Source: Paenibacillus humicola (lineage in GTDB: Bacteria > Bacillota > Bacilli > Paenibacillales > Paenibacillaceae). Taken from it: a DNA stretch of 64,000 bases. The position numbers and the translations under genes are program-made. Location: NCBI RefSeq assembly GCF_028826105.1, contig NZ_JAQGPL010000001.1:3436501-3500500 (forward strand). Reading direction: 5' to 3'. The notes under the pieces are model-generated. The model saw only the letters and a list, made by a program, of their open reading frames with translations, had not been told where the DNA came from and ran no database searches. Within the stretch, counting starts at the first letter, position 1. Every line of letters starts with the position of its first letter. Below are positions 1 to 9,415 of this stretch, piece by piece.

Positions 1-209
1 AAGGAAAGCGGGGTCGGCGGTCTGGCGGCGCTTTTGCGGTCGCCGCCGACCGCGGCCAGATTTCCCCGCGAACGGGCGACATAAAATACGCCACCGGCCA
101 GCACGAAGAGCACCAGCACCGGAACGACGTTCACATGAACGATAAACTCAAGGAACAACAGGAGTACAGGCACGAAGCCGATCAGCATTTCTTTCCAATA
201 CTTACGCAT
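1..209 (-). CDS. Partial hypothetical membrane protein (3' end outside window)
   Basis: The frame opens at an ATG that overlaps the stop of the upstream gene by 8 bases and stays open for 69 codons to the window edge, so the C-terminus is missing. The visible part has a short basic start (MRKYWKE), two hydrophobic stretches at about residues 9-25 and 28-45, then an Arg/Ala/Pro-rich segment. This suggests a small membrane protein. The overlap implies co-transcription with the gene at 202-744. No family is recognised. In B. subtilis this side of the cluster leads to the soluble enzyme AspB, which this hydrophobic sequence cannot be. Confidence 0.6.
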   Translation of the reverse strand, partial: MRKYWKEMLIGFVPVLLLFLEFIVHVNVVPVLVLFVLAGGVFYVARSRGNLAAVGGDRKSAARPPTPLS

Positions 210-744
210 CCGGCCACACCCCGATCTTGTCCGGCGTGCGCGGCAGGACGACATGCTTCGCGGCATTTCCGTCCTTCAGCGTAATATAGACGTTCGTGTC
301 GTCGATTTCGGAGCGGGCTTCAAGTCCTTTAAACTGCTTCTCCACCTGCTTCATCGCGGCCGGGATCTCCGAATATTTGCGATGATCCATCGCTTCGGCG
401 ACCTGGAACAGGACCGAAGACCACGCATCGTCCAGCCGTTTGCCGCCCTGCTCCTCCAGCACGTTCAGCTTCACGCCGCGGCTTCCGATGACGGCCGCTC
501 CGTTCTGCACGATCGACTGATAGACGTCCCGGATATCCGCATCAGGCGCAAGCTTCACGTCCAGCGTCACGGTATCGCTGCCGATGACCGGCTTTGCCGC
601 CGTCACGCCGGGGACGTCCTGCGCGATGCGCTCGAGCGGCTGAACCGTCGAGACGTTGCGGTATACATACCAGCCGCCGACCAGCAGACAAGCGGTGAGG
701 ACGGCGGTCACGATAACGGGAATCACTCGTATTTTCAAGGCCAA
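202..744 (-). CDS. Hypothetical membrane-anchored protein, 180 aa
   Basis: Family not recognised. Residues 8-28 form one N-terminal hydrophobic segment after a basic start, so the remaining 150 residues probably lie outside the membrane as a single soluble domain. No cysteines or catalytic signatures stand out. The ATG at 744 follows a GAAAGGGGG ribosome site. The gene is separated from the TseB-like gene upstream by a strong hairpin (873-901) and by AT-rich sequence holding a possible extended -10 (TGATATACT, near 816-824), so it probably starts its own transcript with the overlapping partial gene 1-209. Confidence 0.65.
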   Translation of the reverse strand: MALKIRVIPVIVTAVLTACLLVGGWYVYRNVSTVQPLERIAQDVPGVTAAKPVIGSDTVTLDVKLAPDADIRDVYQSIVQNGAAVIGSRGVKLNVLEEQGGKRLDDAWSSVLFQVAEAMDHRKYSEIPAAMKQVEKQFKGLEARSEIDDTNVYITLKDGNAAKHVVLPRTPDKIGVWPDA

Positions 745-872
745 AGCCCCCTTTCGGCGATCATTTGGGTAATTCGAAATTTTATTAATCTATCATTCTC
801 CGATATATCAAAGTATATCATACTTAGCAGCAAAATCGTGTGTGTAATAACAGGGAACGTTGGTAAACGGCA

Positions 873-901
873 AAGGCGGCGCCCGGTCCGGGCGCCGCCT
901 T
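873..901 (-). terminator. Perfect 29-base inverted repeat downstream of the TseB-like gene
   Basis: The repeat is an uninterrupted GC-rich palindrome (arms AAGGCGGCGCCCGG), 45 bases after the stop at 946. Only a weak T-rich tail follows on the minus strand (TTTGCCGTTT). It is best read as the end of the rex-mtaD-tseB unit. Confidence 0.65.
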
Positions 902-945
902 CCATTCATTTATTTCTATGATATGCCGATGACATACGGAAGTCT

Positions 946-1470
946 TTATTGCTTCGGCAGCCTGTACGTAACGACAAAGCCGCCGTCCGCGAACCGGTAA
1001 AAATCGTAATACGTATCGGTTTCCGATGCCTGTTTGCGGGTATAATAGAACTCCCAAACCGGCATTCCGCCAACCATGCCGATTTTCATATGCTTGATCT
1101 TCGCATCCGGTTTGGCCTGCAGAAATTGCCGCTTCATGTCAGCCTTCGAAAGCCCGTCGTTCACCTTCATCGTAACCGGCTCGCCTTGCGGTCTCAGCCA
1201 GACGTAAACGTCTTCCCCATTCTGATTCGTCCCGTCGACGACCCATACGGTATCGTCCCAGACAAATTTATAGGCTTTATCCGCTTCCTTCAAATCCGCC
1301 GCTTTCATCGCTTGTTCTTCCGCCTGCCGCTCCGCCTTCCATACCGGTCCCTGCACGTAGCGGTAAAACTGATTGAGCAGGATCAGCACGGCAACGAAGA
1401 CGAGGATGCCGAGCCAAACCCATTTGCGCGGCGTCATAAACGGCGGCTGTTTCCGACGGTTGGCCCGCAT
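946..1470 (-). CDS. TseB-like (YpmB family) cell wall elongation regulator
   Basis: Membrane-anchored protein of 174 residues with one transmembrane segment at about residues 18-36 and an extracytoplasmic domain resembling the DUF5590/PepSY fold of B. subtilis YpmB (TseB), which acts with penicillin-binding proteins in side-wall synthesis. Context supports this: ypmB lies next to dinG in B. subtilis, and here dinG, rex and mtaD precede it on the same strand. The ATG shares one base with the mtaD stop (TGATG), so translation is probably coupled. Sequence similarity was judged by eye, so the family call rests partly on position. Confidence 0.7.
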   Translation of the reverse strand: MRANRRKQPPFMTPRKWVWLGILVFVAVLILLNQFYRYVQGPVWKAERQAEEQAMKAADLKEADKAYKFVWDDTVWVVDGTNQNGEDVYVWLRPQGEPVTMKVNDGLSKADMKRQFLQAKPDAKIKHMKIGMVGGMPVWEFYYTRKQASETDTYYDFYRFADGGFVVTYRLPKQ

Positions 1471-2771
1471 CAGCCTTTCAGCAGCCTTTCGAAGCAGGCT
1501 TGCGCTTCGGCCTTGATTTTCGCTTCATCCAGGAGCAGGCATTCGCCGCCGCGGACGACCTGGCGGCCGTCGATCCAGACGTGCCGGACGTCCCGGCCCG
1601 AACCGGCGTATACCAGGTGGGAGACGATGTCCGTCTGCGGATAAAAATGCGGCTGCCTGATATCGATGGCAATGAAATCCGCTTTCATGCCGGGCTTCAG
1701 GCACCCGATCCGGTCTTCCTGCCAGAGGGCCCGGGCGCCGTTAACGGTGCCAAGCTTCAGCGCTTCCCATGCGGGCACGGCCGTCGGATCGCCGGATACG
1801 CCTTTATGGATAAGCGCGGCGAGGCGGATTTCATCGAACAGGTCAAGGTTGTTGTTGCTCGCGGCGCTGTCGGTGCCGAGCCCGACGGTCACGCCCGCCG
1901 CCAGCAGCTCGGGCACGCGAGCCACTCCGCTCGCCAGCTTCAGGTTGCTGGCGGGATTGTGCGACACGGAGACGCCGCGCTCGGCCAGCAGCGCGATTTC
2001 GTCCTCCGTCAAATGGACCGCATGGGCGACGAGCGCCGGACGGGAGAAAAAGCCGAGCTTATCCAAATGCTTGACGGGCCGTTCGCCGTACTGCTTCACG
2101 TTCTGCTCGACCTCGGCGGCCGTTTCGGACATATGCGTATGAAGCGGCACGTCCAGCTCGTGCGCGGCTTCGACGATCCGCTCGATGTAATCGGGCGGGC
2201 ACGTGTACGGCGCGTGCGGCGACATCAGCGCGGAAATTCGGCCGTCCCCCTGGCCGTTCCAATCGCGCACGAACTGTTTCGCTTCCTCCAGCTTCGCCGT
2301 CTGCACATCCGGCGGGCACAGGCCGATCACGCCGCGCGTCAGCACCCCGCGCATGCCGGACTGCTCGGTCACTTCAGCGACGATATGCATCTTGTCGTAC
2401 ATATCGAGAAAGGTCGTCGTGCCGGACTTCAGCATCTCGAGCGCAGCCAGCGACGTCCCCCAGCGAACGTCCTCTGCGGTAAATTTCGCTTCCATCGGCC
2501 ACATTTTCTGCTCCAGCCAGACCTGAAGATTCTGATCGTCCGAATAGCCGCGAAGCAGCGACATGGCGGCGTGGCCGTGCGTGTTGACGAGCCCGGGCAT
2601 AAAGACAAGCCCGCTGCCGTCGACCCGTTCCGCCGCTTCCGGCGCGGGCGACGGCGCGTCTTCCCCGAGATAGACGATCCGGTCAGCTTCAGTCACCAAA
2701 TGCCCCTTCACGACCGGCCGCGCGTCGTCCATCGTCACGAACGTGCCGTTCTCAATCCATATCCGGTTCAT
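1470..2771 (-). CDS. mtaD: 5-methylthioadenosine/S-adenosylhomocysteine deaminase-type amidohydrolase
   Basis: Cytosolic metal-dependent amidohydrolase of 433 residues (MtaD/TrzN-like), expected to deaminate methylthioadenosine or S-adenosylhomocysteine. Visible signatures are the NTHGH metal motif (His65, His67), HTHMSE at 211-216, His250 in VAHAVHL and Asp301 in GTDSAASNN, which is the complete set for the family. The start lies 20 bases inside the end of rex, so the two are translationally coupled. Substrate cannot be fixed from sequence: guanine deaminases and chlorohydrolases share the fold, but length and the HMSET motif favour MtaD. Confidence 0.85.
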   Translation of the reverse strand: MNRIWIENGTFVTMDDARPVVKGHLVTEADRIVYLGEDAPSPAPEAAERVDGSGLVFMPGLVNTHGHAAMSLLRGYSDDQNLQVWLEQKMWPMEAKFTAEDVRWGTSLAALEMLKSGTTTFLDMYDKMHIVAEVTEQSGMRGVLTRGVIGLCPPDVQTAKLEEAKQFVRDWNGQGDGRISALMSPHAPYTCPPDYIERIVEAAHELDVPLHTHMSETAAEVEQNVKQYGERPVKHLDKLGFFSRPALVAHAVHLTEDEIALLAERGVSVSHNPASNLKLASGVARVPELLAAGVTVGLGTDSAASNNNLDLFDEIRLAALIHKGVSGDPTAVPAWEALKLGTVNGARALWQEDRIGCLKPGMKADFIAIDIRQPHFYPQTDIVSHLVYAGSGRDVRHVWIDGRQVVRGGECLLLDEAKIKAEAQACFERLLKG

Positions 2772-3408
2772 CCTCGTCGTCCTTTCCTTTTTCCAAATAA
2801 TACGCCAGGCTTAGCAGCTCGGTCGTAAAATCCGCATAATGGATTCTGACCTGCTCCGGCACCCGCAAAATCGTCGGCGCGAAGTTGAGTATCCCTTCAA
2901 TGCCTGTCTCGACGAACCGGTCGGCCACATTTTGCGCTTCAAAAGCGGGCACGGTAATAATGCCGATGCGTATATCGCGCTCCGTCACCGTCTCCTTCAG
3001 CTTATCCATCGGCAGGACGGTCAGGCTGTTGATCGCCTGCCCGACGACTGCGGGATGCGCGTCGAAGACGGCCGTAATTTTCATATTGTCCTTCAGGTAC
3101 GTATTGTAATTGCACAGCGCCCGCCCGAGGTTGCCTGCGCCGACGAGCGCCATGTTGAGCGGCTGATCCAGCTTCAGAATCTGCCTGATTTTCTCGATCA
3201 AGTATGTCACGTCGTAGCCGATGCCTTTGCGCCCGAATTCGCCGAAATAGGCGAGATCCTTGCGGATTTGCGCCGGATTCAAATCCAGCTTGGCGCCCAG
3301 CTCCTGCGAGGAGACCGTCTGCACGTCGCGCTTGTTCAGGTCGTTCAGCACCTGCAAATAGACGGGAAGCCGGCGAACGACCGCTTCGGATATTTTGAAC
3401 GTTTTCAT
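2752..3408 (-). CDS. rex: Redox-sensing transcriptional repressor Rex
   Basis: Rex of 218 residues. The N-terminal winged helix (about 1-80) contains the RKDLAYFGEFGRKGIGY block typical of the family, and the C-terminal Rossmann domain has GAGNLG at 90-95 for NADH. Rex represses fermentation and respiration genes at low NADH/NAD+. The start is placed at MKTFKISEAV, 11 codons inside the longest frame, because family members begin there. The gene overlaps dinG upstream by 4 bases and mtaD downstream by 20. In B. subtilis rex (ydiH) is elsewhere, so this position is a lineage feature. Confidence 0.92.
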   Translation of the reverse strand: MKTFKISEAVVRRLPVYLQVLNDLNKRDVQTVSSQELGAKLDLNPAQIRKDLAYFGEFGRKGIGYDVTYLIEKIRQILKLDQPLNMALVGAGNLGRALCNYNTYLKDNMKITAVFDAHPAVVGQAINSLTVLPMDKLKETVTERDIRIGIITVPAFEAQNVADRFVETGIEGILNFAPTILRVPEQVRIHYADFTTELLSLAYYLEKGKDDEDEPDMD

Positions 3409-6305
3409 TCCTGCGTCGCCCCCTCGGCCTGCTGCAGCCACTCCCGAATGCGCGGCACGATCTGATCCAGATGCATGTGCTCGATTTTCGGACCCGGCAG
3501 CGAGTACAGAAAATATTTGCCGTAATACGTTTCAATGACCCTCGTATCGTAAATGAGAACGATGCCTTTGTCGCGGGAAGTCCGCACGAGCCGGCCGAAG
3601 CCCTGCTTGAACCGGATGACCGCCTGCGGAATCGACAGCTTCATGAACGGATTCTGATTCTGTTCCTGCAGCAGCTCGGATTTCGCTTCGACTAGCGGAT
3701 GATTCGGCGGCTGAAAGGGCAGCCTGACGATAGCCAGACAGGTGAGCGCATCGCCAGGAATGTCGACGCCTTCCCAGAAGCTGCTCGTGCCGAGCAGCAC
3801 GGAGGCCGTCTGCTGCTGAAAGCGTCGCGTCAGCTTGCTCCGGTTGCCGCTGTCGATGCCCTGTCCGAGCAGCTGAATGCCGCTTGGCGCGAGCAGCTCC
3901 TTCAGCGGGTCGTATACCTGCCGGAGCATCCGGTAAGAGGTAAACAGGACGAGCATTCGGCCCTTCGTCTCCATGGCCGTCTCCGCCAGCGATTTCACCA
4001 GCATGTCGTTGAACATGGGGTCGCCCGCAGCGCCCTTCAGCACCGGAAAATTGCGAGGGATGCAGACGAGCGCCTGCTCGCGGTAATTGAACGGAGACGG
4101 CAGCTGTACCGTCTTGAGCCGTCCGGTATCCAGATCCTGCGCCAAACCGAGCTGCTCGCACGCGTACTGGAACGATTTCTGCACCGACAGCGTCGCCGAC
4201 GTCAGCACCACGCTTTTTTTCGTTTCGAAAAAATAGTCCCGCAGCTGGCTGCTGACATTCGCCGGCACCGATATCAGGTGCACCGATCTGGCTCGGGAAT
4301 GGCTGTTCGCTTCGAGCCAATAGACGACGTCCGGATTGTCCGCTTTCATAAACTGGCGCAGCTCGTCGCGGGCGCGGGTCAGGTCCTTCACCGTCCCGCC
4401 CAGATCCGTCACCAGCGCGGCAATCGCCTGATCGTCAATATCGTCCTTAATATCGCTCAGCAGCTTGTCGAGCGGGCGGACGATCTGGCTGAGCAGGCCG
4501 TACACAACTTCTCCGGCCGCCTGCGCGTCCGTCCACGGCTTCGGCAGCTTGCCGCTGCGCAGCCGCAGCACGAACTGCCCGGTCTCGCCGCCTCCCGCGT
4601 CCTGGCCGGCGCCGCCGGATGCCGCCGAACTGCCGCCCATGATCGTATAAAGCAGCTCGAACATCCGCTCCCATTCGTCACGCAGCTCGCCGAATACCGG
4701 GACGGTCTCGTCGATGATCTCCCGCCATTTTTCGGTTCGTTCCATGTCTTCGCCGGCCAAGCGGTTCCGCAGCTGGATCAGCAGCCCGTTGCGCGCATCC
4801 TTGCACAGCCGCGTCACCGGATGCTGGACGGAATGATAGGACAGCTGCGAACCGAGATGTTTACCTGCTACTTCCTCCAAATGGTGCGCCTCGTCGACGA
4901 TCAAATGCTCATAGCCCGGAAGCAGCCGGTGATCGGCGCGAATGTCGGTAAACAGCATCGAATGGTTCGTGATGACGACATCGGCCAAATTCGCCTCCTG
5001 CTTCGCCCGGTGATAAAAACACCGCTTAAACCAGGGGCAGCTCCGGTTGAGGCAGGAATCGGCGTCGCTTGCGACCGTATTCCAAAACTCCGCGCCGCGG
5101 TTGCCGAAGTTGAGCTCCTCCTGATCGCCGTAATCGGTTTCACTCAGCCATACGATCATTTGCGCAGCCGTAATCCGGTCGTCGCCGGGCGCCGCAAAAT
5201 CGCGCATATTGATCTTGCTCTCGAATTTGCGCAGGCACAAGTAATTGCCGCGTCCCTTGAAGAGGGTCGCTTTGAACGGCACCGGCATAACTGACCGGAG
5301 CAGCGGCAAATCGCGCTGCCGCAGCTGCTCCTGCAAATTGATCGTATGCGTGCTGATGATGATTTTCTTTCCCTGCTGAACTCCGTAGAACAGTGCGGGA
5401 ATCAGATAACCGAGCGATTTGCCCGTTCCGGTTCCGGCTTCAACCAGCAGGTGGCGGTCGTTCTCGAACGCCTCGATCACTTCCTGAAACATGATGTTTT
5501 GCGGCTCGCGTTCCTCATAGCCGGGCACGATTGCCTGAATGCCGCCCTTCAGATGGGCCAGAAAATCGTCGAAGCTCCAGCCCTCAACGGATTCGGCGTC
5601 GTCCGCATCGCTCCTGGGCGCCTGCTCGTCGGTCCAGTCGCCGGCTTTCAGGGCGAACTGGCGAAAATAAGCGTACGAATCGGCTATGACGGACGATTCA
5701 AGCTCCTTGCGCGCAGCGATGGTGCCGACGAACCAGCCGAGGTCGTCGTCATGGTCTCCGCCAAGCAGAGCGGCCAGCCGCTGCAGCGTCAGCAGCGGCA
5801 GCTGCTCCAGCTTATGCACGCACTCGATGAAGAGCTCCGCCGTCGCCAGCGCGTCGCTGTCCGCCTGATGGTGCCGGTCGTGGCCGATCCCGAACGCCTC
5901 CGTCACCGACCCGAGCTGATAACTGGTGAGCGACGGATACAGGATGCGCAGCAGCTCAATCGTATCGAGGCGCCTGCCAGCGAACGGCATATACCCGCAG
6001 CGGTCGAGCGCCGCGTTCAGAAAGCCGGCGTCAAAGCCGACATTATGGGCGACAAGCACGGCATCGCTGAGAAGCGGAATCAGCTCCAGCAGCACATCCT
6101 CCGCAAGCGGGGCGTCCGCGACCATCGATTCGTCGATGCCGGTAAGCTGGGTAATAAAGGGGGGTATCGGTATTGTCGGTTTGACGAATGTACTGTAGGA
6201 CTTGATAACCTGCAGCGATTCATCAAGCAGCACAAGTCCGACCTGTATCATCTCGTCGCCGGAACCGTGGCCGGTCGTTTCCAAATCCAGTACCGCGTAA
6301 TTCAT
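3405..6305 (-). CDS. dinG: DinG-family helicase fused to a DnaQ-like 3'-5' exonuclease, with a possible Fe-S cluster
   Basis: Protein of 966 residues with an N-terminal DEDD exonuclease domain (DLETTG at 7-12, HHQADSDA near 145-152) and an XPD/DinG superfamily 2 helicase. Walker A GTGTGKS is at 291-297 and DEAH at 471-474, with the late motifs FWEGVDIPG and QGFGRLVRT. Cys357, Cys418, Cys423 and Cys429 have C-x60-C-x4-C-x5-C spacing, like the 4Fe-4S ligands of E. coli DinG. The likely role is unwinding 5'-tailed duplexes or R-loops. The start at MNYAVLDLET is preferred over one eight codons upstream because an AGAGG lies 12 bases before it. Confidence 0.93.
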   Translation of the reverse strand: MNYAVLDLETTGHGSGDEMIQVGLVLLDESLQVIKSYSTFVKPTIPIPPFITQLTGIDESMVADAPLAEDVLLELIPLLSDAVLVAHNVGFDAGFLNAALDRCGYMPFAGRRLDTIELLRILYPSLTSYQLGSVTEAFGIGHDRHHQADSDALATAELFIECVHKLEQLPLLTLQRLAALLGGDHDDDLGWFVGTIAARKELESSVIADSYAYFRQFALKAGDWTDEQAPRSDADDAESVEGWSFDDFLAHLKGGIQAIVPGYEEREPQNIMFQEVIEAFENDRHLLVEAGTGTGKSLGYLIPALFYGVQQGKKIIISTHTINLQEQLRQRDLPLLRSVMPVPFKATLFKGRGNYLCLRKFESKINMRDFAAPGDDRITAAQMIVWLSETDYGDQEELNFGNRGAEFWNTVASDADSCLNRSCPWFKRCFYHRAKQEANLADVVITNHSMLFTDIRADHRLLPGYEHLIVDEAHHLEEVAGKHLGSQLSYHSVQHPVTRLCKDARNGLLIQLRNRLAGEDMERTEKWREIIDETVPVFGELRDEWERMFELLYTIMGGSSAASGGAGQDAGGGETGQFVLRLRSGKLPKPWTDAQAAGEVVYGLLSQIVRPLDKLLSDIKDDIDDQAIAALVTDLGGTVKDLTRARDELRQFMKADNPDVVYWLEANSHSRARSVHLISVPANVSSQLRDYFFETKKSVVLTSATLSVQKSFQYACEQLGLAQDLDTGRLKTVQLPSPFNYREQALVCIPRNFPVLKGAAGDPMFNDMLVKSLAETAMETKGRMLVLFTSYRMLRQVYDPLKELLAPSGIQLLGQGIDSGNRSKLTRRFQQQTASVLLGTSSFWEGVDIPGDALTCLAIVRLPFQPPNHPLVEAKSELLQEQNQNPFMKLSIPQAVIRFKQGFGRLVRTSRDKGIVLIYDTRVIETYYGKYFLYSLPGPKIEHMHLDQIVPRIREWLQQAEGATQE

Positions 6306-6330
6306 CCGGGGTTCGATCCTCTCACACAAT

Positions 6331-7119
6331 CTACAGCTGGCCGCTGCCGAAATAAAGCGACAAATGTCCGCTGTGCTGCCGGCAAGACTTCAGGTTGGTC
6401 AGCGGATCTGCAAAATCCGGATCGGCTTCGTGCGCCATGACGAAATAACGTTCCGCCTGCTCCAGATTCATCCGGATCGCTTGAATGCAGCCAAGCGCAT
6501 TATAGCCCAGCGCCCGCCATTTGGCATGATCCGTCAGCTCGACGATCAGCTGAAAATGCCGCTGCGCTTCATTCCATTCCTGCAGGTGCATATAAGTCAT
6601 CGCCAGGAACAGCCTGGCCCGGTTATCTTCGGGCGAGCGGCCGACCGCCTCTTCAAAATGGCGGGCCGCCTGGCCGAACATCAGCAGCTTGAAATAGCCC
6701 TGCCCTTTGGACATCGCGGCGTCTCCCGCAGCCGTACCGGAGCTGCAGCCGAGCGCTTCCGCCGCTTCCGCCGCGTAATCGGCAGCTTCGGCGGAAGCGG
6801 CTAGCTGCTTGCCTGCGGCATAAACGGAATGCTCTCCGCCGGCCGGCGGCATCCAGGGATGCTCCTGCTGTTCCGCGGCTTTCTTCGAAGACCCGATCGG
6901 CGCTCCGGAACCTCCTGCAGCGCCGGCACCGCGCAGGTCAAGCACATCCGCCATTTTTTCTTCGAATAAAAGCCAATCCTCGATAAACGTGTCGCTGTAT
7001 TGCTTTAACATGGAGAGCTGCTCGTCGAGTTGCCGTTTTTGTTCGGAGTCCGCGTACGGATAACGGATCATGATATCGTCAAGCATTTCGTGCATGACTC
7101 CGAATACATGCTTAAACAT
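6331..7119 (-). CDS. Tetratricopeptide repeat protein (unknown role)
   Basis: Cytosolic protein of about 262 residues. The N-terminal third is charged and helical, the middle is low-complexity Ala/Ser/Gly, and the C-terminal half (about 140-250) shows TPR-like repeats (YFKLLMFGQAARHFEEAV, LAMTYMHLQEWNEAQRHF, NALGCIQAIRMNLEQAERYF). The start is set at MFKHVFG because AAGGTGG lies about 10 bases upstream; an ATG three codons earlier overlaps that site. It lies 26 bases upstream of dinG, between panD and dinG. This is a protein-interaction scaffold with no visible enzyme motif. Confidence 0.75.
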   Translation of the reverse strand: MFKHVFGVMHEMLDDIMIRYPYADSEQKRQLDEQLSMLKQYSDTFIEDWLLFEEKMADVLDLRGAGAAGGSGAPIGSSKKAAEQQEHPWMPPAGGEHSVYAAGKQLAASAEAADYAAEAAEALGCSSGTAAGDAAMSKGQGYFKLLMFGQAARHFEEAVGRSPEDNRARLFLAMTYMHLQEWNEAQRHFQLIVELTDHAKWRALGYNALGCIQAIRMNLEQAERYFVMAHEADPDFADPLTNLKSCRQHSGHLSLYFGSGQL

Positions 7120-7245
7120 CGCCTGCATCCCACCTTCATGCCGTTTTGCTGTCGCTGTATGGCGTATGCTCATTCTTTGCCCCGGCGCTTGTTTTCATAC
7201 CGGGTGCCAGACGTTATACAGGACTGGCATGGCGGGGTTTGGCGG

Positions 7246-7629
7246 TTATAAAATCGTGGCGTGCGTCTCCTCCACTGCCGTGTTTACCGGTTTGTTCGCG
7301 GAATCGAGCAGGATGACCTTCGGCTTATAGCTGCGGGCCTCCTGTTCGGTCATGACGCCGTACGAAATGATAATGACGTTGTCGCCGGGCTGGACGAGAC
7401 GCGCGGCCGCGCCGTTCAGACAGATCACGCCCGAGCCGCGAGGGCCGGCAATGACGTACGTTTCCAGTCTTGCTCCGTTATGGTTGTTGACGATTTGAAC
7501 CTTCTCATTGGGCCAAATATCGGCAAGCTCCATCAAATCCTCGTCGATGGTAATGCTGCCTACATAATTCAAATTGGCTTCCGTAACGGTCGCGCGGTGC
7601 AGTTTCGATTTCATCATCGTTCTGAACAT
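7246..7629 (-). CDS. panD: Aspartate 1-decarboxylase precursor PanD
   Basis: Makes beta-alanine from L-aspartate for pantothenate synthesis. The 127-residue proenzyme has the self-cleavage site Gly24-Ser25 in [10 protein letters not shown], which creates the pyruvoyl group, and conserved blocks such as [21 protein letters not shown] and IIISYG. The ATG at 7629 has GGAGGTGA five bases upstream, and that ribosome site contains the panC stop codon, so panC and panD are coupled. It is the third gene of panBCD, in the same order as B. subtilis. Confidence 0.96.
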   Translation of the reverse strand: MFRTMMKSKLHRATVTEANLNYVGSITIDEDLMELADIWPNEKVQIVNNHNGARLETYVIAGPRGSGVICLNGAAARLVQPGDNVIIISYGVMTEQEARSYKPKVILLDSANKPVNTAVEETHATIL

Positions 7630-7634
7630 GCCGC

Positions 7635-8513
7635 TCACCTCCCTGCGCTTCCAAATACGCGGTTATCGATCAGCCGCGTCCGGCCGAATTTCACGGCGAG
7701 CGCGACGATCAGCTCCTTCGGGTGACGGGATATATCCGCTCCGGGCTCCGGCGGCGTAAGATCCGGGTATTTCAGCAGCTCGGCATAGTCGATGTCCGCC
7801 AGCGGCGCCTCCGCGATTTTCGCCCGGATCCGGGACGTCAGGTCGGAGGCGGTCACGCCCGGCTCGCGCATCCAGCGCCCCGCCGCTTCCAGCGTCTCAT
7901 ACAGGATGACGGCCTGCCTCCGCTCCTCCGGATTCAAATAGACGTTGCGCGAGCTTTTGGCCAGACCGTCCGGCTCGCGGACCGTTTCGCAGGGTACGAT
8001 CTCGACCGGGAAATTCATATCGTCGACCATCCGGCGAATAACGGCAACCTGCTGCGCATCCTTCATCCCGAAATAAGCCTTATCCGGCTGCACCAGATTA
8101 AACAGTTTGCCGACCACAAGGCCGACGCCGTCGAAATGGCCGGGACGCGATGCGCCGCACAGCCGCTCCGACACTTGGCCGATCAGCACCTTCGTCAAAG
8201 GCTTTTCCGGATACATCTCCGCCAGGGAAGGCATGAACAGCAAATCGACGCCGCTTGCTTCCGCAAGCGCGATATCGTGCTCACGATTCCGCGGGTAACG
8301 GTCGAAATCCTCGTTCGGCCCGAATTGCAGCGGGTTGACGAATACCGACGCCGCCGCATAGCCGCATTCGTCCTTTGCTCTGCGCATAAGACTAGCATGC
8401 CCTTCGTGCAAATATCCCATCGTCGGCACAAAGCCGATTATTCCCTCCGGCGCCGTGCGGCGGCGCTTCCGGATGATCGAGCGGAGCTCATTTATCGTTT
8501 CGCAGACGATCAT
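7635..8513 (-). CDS. panC: Pantothenate synthetase PanC
   Basis: ATP-dependent ligase of 292 residues joining pantoate and beta-alanine. The nucleotidyltransferase signature HEGH is present in [13 protein letters not shown], with downstream blocks [27 protein letters not shown] and [10 protein letters not shown] (the KMSKS-like loop). Length is normal for the family. Its ATG overlaps the panB stop by four bases (ATGA), and it ends within the ribosome site of panD, so the three pan genes form one translationally coupled operon. Confidence 0.97.
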   Translation of the reverse strand: MIVCETINELRSIIRKRRRTAPEGIIGFVPTMGYLHEGHASLMRRAKDECGYAAASVFVNPLQFGPNEDFDRYPRNREHDIALAEASGVDLLFMPSLAEMYPEKPLTKVLIGQVSERLCGASRPGHFDGVGLVVGKLFNLVQPDKAYFGMKDAQQVAVIRRMVDDMNFPVEIVPCETVREPDGLAKSSRNVYLNPEERRQAVILYETLEAAGRWMREPGVTASDLTSRIRAKIAEAPLADIDYAELLKYPDLTPPEPGADISRHPKELIVALAVKFGRTRLIDNRVFGSAGR

Positions 8514-9415
8514 GAACGATCGCCTCCTTTGACAACGCTTGAGGCCGAGTCCGGACCTCCGTCCCGTTCCCCGCCCCCGCCGTAAAGCCGCTGAACGAGC
8601 TCCTGCTCCATCGGGAAGGCATGCTTCTGTTCCGGAAAGGCGCGGGACTTCACATCGCCGACATATGCGCCGATAGCACCGCGAATCGTCGTCCCGAGAT
8701 CGGCGTACGTTTTGACAAATCGTTTCTCGCGGTAAGGCGAAGCGTACTGCAGCAAATCGTGGAAAACGAGCACCTGGCCGTCGCAGCCGCGGCCGGCTCC
8801 GATGCCGATCGTCGGTATCGAGAGCTTCGACGTGACCGCTTCCGCGAGCGGCTCGGTGACAAGCTCGAGCACGATGCCGAAAGCGCCGGCCGCTTCGAGC
8901 GCCTGCGCGTCTTCGATCAGGCTCTGCGCTTCGCGCTCCTGCTTGCCCTGCACGCGGTATCCGCCGAGCTGATGCACGGATTGCGGCGTCAGCCCGATGT
9001 GGCCGAGCACCGGAATGCCCGCTCTCACAAGAGCCGATACCTCTTCCGCGATATCCGCTCCCCCTTCCATCTTGACGGCCTGCGCTCCGCCCTCCTGCAT
9101 CAGTCTCGCCGCGTTGCGCAGCGTCGCTTCCTTGCCGATCCGGTACGTTGCGAACGGCATGTCCGCGACGATAAACGTGTGTGCCGCGCCGCGCGCGACA
9201 GCTTTCGTATGATAGACCATATCATCGAGCGTAACGGGAATCGTCGTGTCGTACCCAAGCACCACATTGCCCAGCGAATCGCCGACGAGAATGACGTCGA
9301 TGCCGGCTTCCTCGGCCAATTTGGCGGACGGGTAATCGTAAGCGGTAAGCATCGAGATCGGCTCTCCGCTTTGCTTCATTGTTTTCAGCTTCGTAATGGT
9401 CAGCGGATGTTTCAT
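8510..9415 (-). CDS. panB: 3-methyl-2-oxobutanoate hydroxymethyltransferase PanB
   Basis: First committed step of pantothenate synthesis: transfers a hydroxymethyl group from 5,10-methylene-tetrahydrofolate to 2-oxoisovalerate. The TIM-barrel enzyme has the family blocks SMLTAYDYPSA, DVILVGDSLG, VKMEGG, GHIGLTPQS and GIGAGRGCDGQVLV. At 301 residues it is slightly longer than usual because of a charged Gly/Asp/Ser C-terminal tail. It begins the panBCD operon, preceded by its own promoter and a roughly 300-base structured leader ending in a terminator (see 9416-9720), which suggests control by attenuation. Confidence 0.97.
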   Translation of the reverse strand: MKHPLTITKLKTMKQSGEPISMLTAYDYPSAKLAEEAGIDVILVGDSLGNVVLGYDTTIPVTLDDMVYHTKAVARGAAHTFIVADMPFATYRIGKEATLRNAARLMQEGGAQAVKMEGGADIAEEVSALVRAGIPVLGHIGLTPQSVHQLGGYRVQGKQEREAQSLIEDAQALEAAGAFGIVLELVTEPLAEAVTSKLSIPTIGIGAGRGCDGQVLVFHDLLQYASPYREKRFVKTYADLGTTIRGAIGAYVGDVKSRAFPEQKHAFPMEQELVQRLYGGGGERDGGPDSASSVVKGGDRS

